Positions 1 to 5,778 of a stretch of DNA of 24,347 nt are shown here, piece after piece. The notes beneath the pieces were generated by a model. The model had not been told where the DNA came from. It ran no database searches and saw only the letters and a program-made list of their open reading frames with translations. Each line of letters begins with the position of its first letter. Position 1 is the first letter of the stretch. Location: NCBI GenBank assembly GCA_038244055.1, contig JBBRTW010000045.1, positions 1 to 24,347 of the forward strand, written 5' to 3'. This DNA comes from DASPKW01 sp038244055 (lineage in GTDB: Bacteria > Planctomycetota > Phycisphaerae > Tepidisphaerales > Tepidisphaeraceae). The position numbers were made by a program, and so were the translations under genes.

Positions 1-70
1 CCCTCAGTTCCCGGAAATTCAACACCGCCTGCTCGGCCACCAGACGCTCGTCATCGTTCGCGTATTGCAT
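1..70 (-). CDS. N-terminal fragment of an unidentified protein, cut by the window edge
   Basis: Only the first 23 codons are present. The reading frame is open to the edge and begins MQYANDDERLVAEQ, followed by a charged stretch that looks helical. The start at 70 is supported by a GGAGG at 76-80, five bases upstream. A second in-frame ATG at 82 lies upstream of that ribosome binding site and is less likely. The gene is divergent from the membrane-protein gene at 239, so the 168 bases between them probably hold promoters for both. The product cannot be identified from so few residues. Confidence 0.55.
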   Translation of the reverse strand, partial: MQYANDDERLVAEQAVLNFRELR

Positions 71-238
71 GCGATCCTCCATGAAAGCACCCACATCCCC
101 GGCCAGTTTAACAAAAGTGCCAAAAGTGCGCGCTACACCCTTCGCGGCCGAGCAATCATTTTCTCCTGTCACTTTCCCCCTCCACTCGCGTAAACTCTGC
201 AATGCCGGCGCATTTCGCGCCGGCCGGAGGTTCCCGCG

Positions 239-763
239 ATGGCCGCACTGATGATCGGTATCAATTATGTCGGTGAGGTCGATCGCGTCGACAATCTCTT
301 TTACGTCAAGACCCGCGCCTTCGTCCTGATGGACTTTCCGGTCATCCCGCTTGGCTCCTATGCCATTGTCATCCGCCCGGGCCCACAGGCGGACCTGGCC
401 GTTCCCATCGGCTTCAGCCTCAAATCATGGATGATGGGTTTCCTCCGCCCGATCTCCGGCCTGCTGGTCTTCGCATCCATCATCTGGTTCTGCGTCATCA
501 CCGACGGCGGCAAAAAGATCGCCCAGATCAACATCATGCCCCCCATCATCACCGGGCTGACCGCGCTGATCTTCGGGATCGTCTCCATCACGGTCCGCGG
601 CATCGCCCGCGCCACCCCGGCCCGCGCCGCCGAAATCGCCCGCGCCATCGACCTGCCCGAAGAATCACTCCCCGAGTCCTACCGCCATCGACCGACGGGA
701 TTTGAAGTCGTACCATTGCCGGCTCAGAAGGTCCAGACCGTCGAGACGATCGACAACGCCTGA
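239..763 (+). CDS. small membrane protein with two transmembrane helices, function unknown
   Basis: A 174-residue protein. Residues 1-45 form a soluble N-terminus with the pattern GEVDRVDNLFYVKT and a following FPVIPLGSYAIV. Two hydrophobic helices follow (about 61-85 and 97-120). The last 50 residues are polar and probably lie in the cytoplasm. The N-terminal pattern resembles a group of uncharacterised planctomycete membrane proteins, but this is recalled family resemblance and no role is known. The ATG at 239 has a GGAGG at 226-230, eight bases upstream. The next gene starts 63 bases downstream on the same strand, so the two may be co-transcribed. Confidence 0.8.
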   Translation: MAALMIGINYVGEVDRVDNLFYVKTRAFVLMDFPVIPLGSYAIVIRPGPQADLAVPIGFSLKSWMMGFLRPISGLLVFASIIWFCVITDGGKKIAQINIMPPIITGLTALIFGIVSITVRGIARATPARAAEIARAIDLPEESLPESYRHRPTGFEVVPLPAQKVQTVETIDNA

Positions 764-826
764 TGCGCCGCCGGCACGCCGATGCCGCGCCGCGATGGCG
801 AACCGGATTCTTTGACCAGGCCGTCT

Positions 827-1408
827 ATGAAAAAACTCGCCCTTGCCGCCAGCACTCTTACCGCCTTCGCCCTTCTCGTCCTGATCGCCCCTCTCGCCCT
901 CAATTCCTCCACCGCCGCTCCCGCCCCCGCGACGCGCCCCACTTCCCAACCGGCCAATCTCACCATCCGATGCACCAAAGAAGGCGATTCCATCACCGCC
1001 CGTCAAGAGGGCGGGAAAACTATTCTCGACATCAAAAGCCCGCGCGGCATCGGCGGCGCGACGCTCACGCTCAAGGCCCAAAAGTGGCCCGATGAATTGA
1101 TCCTGCGGGTGCATCTGCGCGGCCTGGAACATTTCCAGATCACCTCATGCGCCCAAAGCCTCCACGCCTCGGTTCTGAGCCACAGCGGGAACAAGACCCT
1201 GCTCTCGCTCTGGAGCGATGGCAAGGAAGGCCCGCCGCTCGATAAAACCAGCCCCTGCTGGATGGAGATCCAGAAGATGGATGCTCAGGGCAAACCGGCC
1301 GAGGGATTGCCCAAAGAGGGCGGGTTGTTCGAGATGAGAGTGCCGGGGGTGCTGCTGACGGATCAGAACAAGACAGTGGAGTTGGGGTGGATCGATTTCT
1401 ATCGGTGA
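827..1408 (+). CDS. secreted protein of unknown function
   Basis: A protein of about 193 residues starting MKKLALAAS. It has a positively charged N-terminus, a hydrophobic core and a small-residue region before APAPATRPTSQP, which together form a typical Sec signal peptide. The mature part alternates polar and hydrophobic residues as expected for a beta-sandwich. It contains LILRVHLRGLEHFQI, a CWMEIQKM segment and ends in LGWIDFYR, an ending I associate with uncharacterised secreted planctomycete proteins. An upstream in-frame ATG at 782 would add 15 charged residues before the signal peptide and is rejected. No catalytic motif is visible. Confidence 0.8.
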   Translation: MKKLALAASTLTAFALLVLIAPLALNSSTAAPAPATRPTSQPANLTIRCTKEGDSITARQEGGKTILDIKSPRGIGGATLTLKAQKWPDELILRVHLRGLEHFQITSCAQSLHASVLSHSGNKTLLSLWSDGKEGPPLDKTSPCWMEIQKMDAQGKPAEGLPKEGGLFEMRVPGVLLTDQNKTVELGWIDFYR

Positions 1409-1447
1409 TCTGAAAAACGCATCGATTGATTACATTGATTCAGCAGC

Positions 1448-1587
1448 AGGGCAATCGCATGTAACTCCTACCGCATCGATTTCGGATTGTGGATTGCGGA
1501 TTGCGGATTGAAAACCGCATTTCAATCCACAATCCGAAATCCGAAATCCGCAATTGTTGCCCACTTCATGCCACATGCGATTGCCCT
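1448..1587. repeat. nested palindromic repeat, copy 1 of 3 (140 bp)
   Basis: The element is bounded by perfect 15-bp terminal inverted repeats, AGGGCAATCGCATGT at 1448-1462 and its complement at 1573-1587. Inside is a second perfect inverted repeat of 18 bp, ATTTCGGATTGTGGATTG at 1479-1496 pairing with 1523-1540. The intervening arm carries tandem 7-bp units of the GGATTGC type. The same element recurs at 5587-5712 and 22388-22527, each time between genes. It encodes no protein of its own, so it looks like a MITE or REPIN-type element mobilised in trans. Copy 1 lies upstream of the TrkA-N gene, and its reading frame is open into that gene. Confidence 0.9.
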
Positions 1588-1677
1588 CGATTCAGCAGGC
1601 CCAAATACGGTGCTCCCCTTGACTCCCCGCCCGCCGCGCCCGAATCTACCCGCAGAACACTTCAGCGCGGCAGGAGC

Positions 1678-2217
1678 ATGGAGAATCAGGAAACAGACGA
1701 AAAACCACAGCCCATATCCGGCGGCGCTGCCGCCGTGGCTTCATCGCCGCAACCGCTGGCCGCTTCGATGCCCGCGCCCGATGGATCGCTTGCGACGCCG
1801 CCCGCCCTTCAGCCCGCGGTGATCATCGTCGGCTTCGGCCTGCCCGGGCGCTTCGTCGCGGAGGTGCTCGATGGCCGAGGAATTCCCTATTGCGTGATCG
1901 AATTGAACCCCGCCAACGCCAAAAGCATCGCCTCCTGCGGCAAGCATGTCGTCTGCGGCGATTCGCGCAATCCCGATGTCCTGCGCGAGGCGGGGATCGA
2001 GCGCGCGGCGATCCTGGCGGTGACTTTGCCGGATGAAAAATCGGTGCTGGAAGTGCTGCACATCGCCCGGCAGATCAATCGAGATATTAAGATGCTTGCC
2101 CGCTGCAATTACACCTCCACCGGCATCCGGGCCGAAAAAGCGGGCGCAACCCAGGTCGTCATCGGCGAGCAGCTCGTCGCCCTCGAATTCGCGCGGCTGG
2201 TCGGTCACACACTGTGA
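1678..2217 (+). CDS. stand-alone TrkA-N (RCK N) NAD-binding regulatory domain protein
   Basis: A protein of about 179 residues. The first 45 or so residues are Ala/Pro-rich and probably disordered. A Rossmann fold follows, with VGFGLPG (glycines 52, 54, 57), an acidic residue after strand 2 (CVIELNP) and VCGDSRNPDVLREAGI. The closing VIGEQLVALEF is typical of KefB/KefC-type RCK domains. Such domains bind NAD(H) or nucleotides and gate potassium channels or antiporters. Here no membrane partner is fused or adjacent, so it would act in trans, or regulate something else. The frame is open upstream to 1489, but that part is repeat DNA and begins in non-conserved sequence. The ATG at 1678 is chosen although its AGGAG lies only one base away. 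Confidence 0.8.
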   Translation: MENQETDEKPQPISGGAAAVASSPQPLAASMPAPDGSLATPPALQPAVIIVGFGLPGRFVAEVLDGRGIPYCVIELNPANAKSIASCGKHVVCGDSRNPDVLREAGIERAAILAVTLPDEKSVLEVLHIARQINRDIKMLARCNYTSTGIRAEKAGATQVVIGEQLVALEFARLVGHTL

Positions 2218-2228
2218 TAAAAATCACA
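2213..2228. promoter_or_regulatory. CRP/FNR-type palindrome TGTGA-N6-TCACA
   Basis: TGTGATAAAAATCACA is a perfect palindrome of two 6-base arms around AAAA. It matches the CRP half-sites TGTGA/TCACA at the exact 6-base spacing. It overlaps the stop codon of the TrkA-N gene (TGA at 2215-2217) and lies about 200 bases before the receiver gene. AT-rich sequence is unusual here. A CRP/FNR-family regulator is the natural candidate binder, but no such regulator is in the window, and the distance to the likely -10 (TATTAT at 2418-2423) is long for direct activation. Confidence 0.35.
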
Positions 2229-2446
2229 AGTTTCCATTCATCGCCGACGAGCCTGCTGCCGAAAGACCTATTGCCCACCCGGTGAAACCATTCATCGGGG
2301 ATGGCGTTGCCCCGGAGGCCGCGCCAGAGAGCCATTCGACGGCGGGCCAGCCAATCCGCCGCCTTGCGCCCGACCGACCGGCGCGAGTACGATCGATCAG
2401 CTCTTCTCGGGTTACACTATTATTAAACCGGCCGACGGGAACATTT

Positions 2447-2851
2447 GTGACTTTCCAACGACCGCACTTGCTCGCCCTCGATGGCGACCAGACGATTCTT
2501 CGCGCGATCGCCCAGATCGCCGCACCGTATTATGAAACCCTGACCACCGGCGACCCCCGCCGGCTGCTCGGCTGGCTCGAGGCCTACGACGATGTCGCCG
2601 CGATCATCACCGAACACGTTCTGGAAACCGCCATCGGCGTAACGCTCCTCGAATCGGCGCGCAACATGCGCCCCAGGGTGCGCCGCGTCCTGATGACCAC
2701 CTACCACGACCTCTCGGCCATCATCGACGGCATCCACAGCGGCGCGATCGAGCGCCTGGTCCCCAAACCGTTCAACGCCAACGAACTGCTCGGCGCGATC
2801 CTGCCGGAGGAGCTGGCCAAACCGTCGCAAGCGAGGCGCGCCTCGGCGTAA
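2447..2851 (+). CDS. stand-alone response-regulator receiver-like domain with altered phospho-site
   Basis: From the GTG at 2447 the product is 134 residues. It follows the CheY pattern: an acidic pair in LLALDGDQ, a helix, AAIITEHVL where the phospho-accepting Asp normally sits, VRRVLMTTYHD with the conserved Thr after strand 4, and LVPKPFNANELLGAI with the conserved Lys before the last helix. Glu appears to replace the phospho-accepting Asp, so the domain may be locked in an active-like state or act only as a scaffold. No output domain follows. No in-frame ATG exists after 2033, which lies inside the preceding gene in another frame. The GTG at 2447 is therefore the best start, and a TATTAT at 2418-2423 could be its -10. 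Confidence 0.65.
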   Translation: MTFQRPHLLALDGDQTILRAIAQIAAPYYETLTTGDPRRLLGWLEAYDDVAAIITEHVLETAIGVTLLESARNMRPRVRRVLMTTYHDLSAIIDGIHSGAIERLVPKPFNANELLGAILPEELAKPSQARRASA

Positions 2852-2859
2852 TTCTTATG

Positions 2860-3096
2860 GAACCACGAAGGACACGAAGGGCGCGAAGAGGATGCAGAGG
2901 ATGAAGAAAGACGAGGATGGAAGATAGAAGATAGAGGATGGAGGATAGAGGATGGCTGGAGGATGCGATGCTGGCTGGCGCAGCTTGAAGCCGGCACATT
3001 GAGACTCATTCCTGATTTCCATCCTCAATCTTCCATTCTCCATCATCGTATTCCTTCACCCTCTCCCCTTCGTGCATTTCGTGTCTTTCGTGGTTC
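2860..3096. repeat. purine-rich palindromic repeat with imperfect 32-bp terminal inverted repeats
   Basis: The left end GAACCACGAAGGACACGAAG (2860-2879 and onwards) reappears in inverted form at about 3065-3096 with a few mismatches. Inside the left arm is a purine-rich stretch of 7-bp units such as GGATGGA and GGATAGA (2917-2952). The right arm carries the matching pyrimidine-rich complement, with ATCCTCAATCTTCC near 3023. The short frames through it are by-products of the repeat. The central part (about 2955-3010) is not palindromic. The CCACGAAGGACACGAAGG type of end is, to my recollection, a widespread dispersed motif in planctomycetes and related phyla. Confidence 0.75.
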
Positions 3097-3146
3097 ATCC
3101 GCACCTTGCGTCCGCGCCCCCTGCTGCGACAATCGGCGGCACTTCC

Positions 3147-5549
3147 ATGCCGCGCGTGCCGCTTACTTTTTCCTCGCCGCTGCTTCTGACCGTGTCATTG
3201 GCGCTGGTCGTGTTGCTGGCGATCATCGCGATTCGCCGCCGGCCGGCTTTGGCGCGAACCTCCAAGCTACTGGCGATTCTGGCGGCGATTCTGCTGGCGC
3301 TGGCGGCCGGGGGGATGAACTGGCGGCGGCCGGCCAGTTCCGAGATCACCGTCATGGTCGATCTCTCCCCCTCCACGCGCACCGCGGCCTATCGAACCCG
3401 CGCGGCTTTGGATGCGCGAATCAACCAACTGCTGGCCGGCGCTCCTTATCGCATTGTCTATTTTTCGGACCGCAATACCGCTGCCGCTCCCGGCGATGCG
3501 ACTGGCCCGCTGCCGGATTTGCCTTCCGAGCGCACGATCTTCGCGCCGCCGGCCGCCCCCGCGATTCTGCTCTTTTCAGATGGCCGATTCGCCTTGCCCC
3601 GGTCCGCTCCCCCCACTTTCATCGTCGCCGACCCGAATCTCGATCAGCCGACCGATGCCGCCGTGCTGCAGCTTCAGGCGCGCTCGGCTGGGGGCGGGAT
3701 CGAACTGGCCGCCACGATACGCGTCAACGCGCCGCCCGGGCCGAACGTTACTCCACGACGACTGACGATCGCGCCGGCCTCGACCCAGCCGACGATCCTT
3801 CTCGATCCAGCCCCCGATCCGATCACTCTTTCCCGGCCGCTGAAAGCCGGGCCGACGCTTGCATCCGCCACCATCGCCAGGGGCGATGCCTGGCCGGAGA
3901 ATGACAGCCTCACCCTGCCCATTGCGCCGCCGGCGCGCGGGCAGCGCTGGTTTGTCTCGTCGAATGCGACCGCGCCGGCCGGGGATTGGCAACCTATTTC
4001 CCCCGCGCGGCTCCCACCCGCCAACGATCCGGCCTATCTCGCGCCATCGGTCATCTTCCTCGACAATCTGCCTGCCTCGTCCCTCTCGAACGATCAGCAG
4101 CGGGCGCTGGAGCAGTACGTTCGCGATCTCGGCGGCGCGCTGGTCATCGCCGGCGGTGACCATGCCTTCTCGGCCGGGCTGTATCCGGGTTCAACCCTCG
4201 AAGCGCTCTCGCCACTGGCCTCCTCGCCGCCGCAGCCGACCACGCATTGGATGCTGCTGGCGGATTCGAGCGGGTCGATGTCGCAGGTTGTGTTCGGATC
4301 GACCACGCGCTGGCAGCTCGCTTCTTCGGCCATCGTCCGCCTTCTGCCGAGCCTGCCGCCGGAAGACCCGGTTTCCATCGGCTCGTTCGCGGCCGAGCTC
4401 AACTGGTGGAGCACGGGCCGGCGGGCCCGCGATGCGGCCGGCCTATCCCTCCCCCCTGCCGGCGCGGGCCCGAACGGCCCGACCAATCTGCAGCCGGCGC
4501 TGGAGCGCATCATCAAAGAGTCCGATGGCTCGACGCCGACCGAGCTGCTGGTGCTCAGCGATGCGGATACGACCATCGATCGCCCGGCCGACCTCGCGAC
4601 GCGCCTGAAAGCGAAAAAGATCCGCCTGCATCTGCTGGCCATCGGCGAGGGCACCGCGCTTGAAGCCCTGCGCACGATCACTCAAACCACCGGCGGCTCG
4701 CTCCTCACTCAATTCTCCGATCCCGCCAAATGGTCGGCCGAGGTGCATCAATTGCTCTCGGCCGCGTTTCCCAGTCGACTCAGCGCCGATCCCACGCCCG
4801 CGACTTTTCTGGCGGACCTTTCCAAGCTCCCCGCCCGGCCGGTTGCCCCGTGGAACCGCACCTGGCTCAAGGAATCCGCCACGCTCCTGGCCGAGACCCG
4901 CGCGACGACGCCCCCCGCGCCATTGGCCGCCCGGCGGACACTCGGCGGCGAGGTGGTCGCCCTCGCCTTCGCGCCAAGTCCGGAAGAAATCGAAGCGATC
5001 GCCCATCTCATCGCCCGCCCGCCGCGCGATCCGCGCTTCACGATCTTCTGGGACCCCGCCAGCCAGCTCAAAGTCCGCATCGACGCGGCCGAGCGCGCTG
5101 CGACAACCCGGCCGAACAATGGCACAAACAATGCGCCGGCCTATCTGAATAACCTCCAATTGACTCTGTCCATCGAGCCGCAGGACCCCATCGACAATCC
5201 GCAATCCGCAACCCGTAATATCCCCATCGCCCAAACCGCGCCCGGAAGATACGAAGCCGCGATCGATTCCCCGCGCGTGCCTTCTTTCGCGGCCATTCGC
5301 CTCGGCGGCCAGACACTCGATCGCATCGCTCTACCGGGACGGTATGCGGCGGAGTTCGATCAGGTGGGAAATGATTACGATGCAATGCATGCGCTGGCGG
5401 CGCGCACGGGTGGGCAGGTGATCGATCGGACCATGACCAAGGCCTTGGAGATTCCCTATCCCCGACAAGAGGTTTCGCTGACGCCGATGTTGGCGCTGAT
5501 GGCGGACGGGCTGGTGGCGGTGGGGTTGATCCGATGGAGATGGGCGTGA
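3147..5549 (+). CDS. membrane-anchored von Willebrand factor A protein with glutamine-amidotransferase-like domain
   Basis: An 800-residue protein starting MPRVPLTF. Two hydrophobic helices (about 10-30 and 40-55) anchor it. A short vWA-like region follows, with a DxSxS motif in DLSPS (Asp72) and a strand ILLFSDGRF. Next is a ThuA/GATase-like segment, VIFLDNLPASSLSNDQQ and ALVIAGGDHAFSAG, with no catalytic Cys visible. A full vWA domain follows with a complete MIDAS, DSSGSMS from Asp373, and TELLVLSDADTTID. The C-terminus (about 555-800) is beta-rich and ends in a hydrophobic helix. This architecture resembles BatA-like proteins that usually accompany MoxR ATPases, but none is adjacent. The upstream ATG at 3072 lies inside repeat DNA and is rejected. 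Confidence 0.85.
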   Translation: MPRVPLTFSSPLLLTVSLALVVLLAIIAIRRRPALARTSKLLAILAAILLALAAGGMNWRRPASSEITVMVDLSPSTRTAAYRTRAALDARINQLLAGAPYRIVYFSDRNTAAAPGDATGPLPDLPSERTIFAPPAAPAILLFSDGRFALPRSAPPTFIVADPNLDQPTDAAVLQLQARSAGGGIELAATIRVNAPPGPNVTPRRLTIAPASTQPTILLDPAPDPITLSRPLKAGPTLASATIARGDAWPENDSLTLPIAPPARGQRWFVSSNATAPAGDWQPISPARLPPANDPAYLAPSVIFLDNLPASSLSNDQQRALEQYVRDLGGALVIAGGDHAFSAGLYPGSTLEALSPLASSPPQPTTHWMLLADSSGSMSQVVFGSTTRWQLASSAIVRLLPSLPPEDPVSIGSFAAELNWWSTGRRARDAAGLSLPPAGAGPNGPTNLQPALERIIKESDGSTPTELLVLSDADTTIDRPADLATRLKAKKIRLHLLAIGEGTALEALRTITQTTGGSLLTQFSDPAKWSAEVHQLLSAAFPSRLSADPTPATFLADLSKLPARPVAPWNRTWLKESATLLAETRATTPPAPLAARRTLGGEVVALAFAPSPEEIEAIAHLIARPPRDPRFTIFWDPASQLKVRIDAAERAATTRPNNGTNNAPAYLNNLQLTLSIEPQDPIDNPQSATRNIPIAQTAPGRYEAAIDSPRVPSFAAIRLGGQTLDRIALPGRYAAEFDQVGNDYDAMHALAARTGGQVIDRTMTKALEIPYPRQEVSLTPMLALMADGLVAVGLIRWRWA
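5197..5217 (+). repeat. three in-frame 7-bp units of the ATCCGCA family inside the vWA gene
   Basis: The sequence reads ATCCGCA, ATCCGCA, ACCCGTA and encodes NPQSATRN with its neighbours. It is the same unit, on the opposite strand, as the GGATTGC array in the palindromic repeat at 1448, 5587 and 22388. Three units make 21 bases and so preserve the reading frame. The tract sits in the C-terminal beta-rich part of the protein. Confidence 0.6.
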
Positions 5550-5561
5550 GGGGAGGGACGC

Positions 5562-5582
5562 GGATGGAGGATGGAGGATGGA
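5562..5582 (+). repeat. three tandem GGATGGA 7-bp units
   Basis: Three perfect copies of GGATGGA lie 12 bases after the stop codon of the vWA gene and five bases before repeat copy 2. The same unit occurs in the arm of the palindrome at 2860-3096, so this is probably a remnant of that repeat family next to a member of the other family. Confidence 0.65.
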
Positions 5583-5586
5583 GGAC

Positions 5587-5712
5587 AGGGCAATTGCATG
5601 TCAATCCTGTCGCATCGATTTCGGATTGTGGATTGCGGATTGCGGATTGAAGACCGCAATTCAATCCGAAATCCGCAATTGCTGCCCATCTCATGCCATA
5701 TGCGATTGCCCT
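5587..5712. repeat. nested palindromic repeat, copy 2 of 3 (126 bp)
   Basis: The terminal repeats are AGGGCAATTGCATGT (5587-5601) and ATATGCGATTGCCCT (5698-5712), a pair with two mismatches. The left internal arm is as in copies 1 and 3, but the right arm lacks 14 bases (two 7-bp units), which accounts for the shorter length. It is located between the vWA gene and the GH81 gene. A transcript through it would fold into a long hairpin, so it may affect mRNA stability or termination after the vWA gene. Confidence 0.88.
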
Positions 5713-5778
5713 GGGATGGAGGAGGAGCTGCATGAACTGCGTTGGCGTGGATGCGCCGCTCATGCTATGAATTGTTGA

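Noticed and set aside
85..150. Sigma-54-like TGGCAC box upstream of the minus-strand gene at 1-70
   Set aside because: The -12 half does not carry the required GC at the correct spacing.
1489..1677. N-terminal extension of the TrkA-N protein through repeat copy 1
   Set aside because: The open frame comes from the stop-free 7-bp units and continues with no family similarity until after 1678.
2033..2446. Long ATG-started form of the receiver protein
   Set aside because: It overlaps the TrkA-N gene out of frame, and the translated part is low-complexity with no receiver similarity.
3072..3146. Upstream ATG start for the vWA protein
   Set aside because: The codons lie in the inverted end of the palindromic repeat, and the membrane helix starts naturally after the ATG at 3147.
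4443..5234. Long minus-strand frame opposite the vWA gene
   Set aside because: It is a GC-rich antisense shadow; the plus-strand frame has clear vWA motifs and the other does not.
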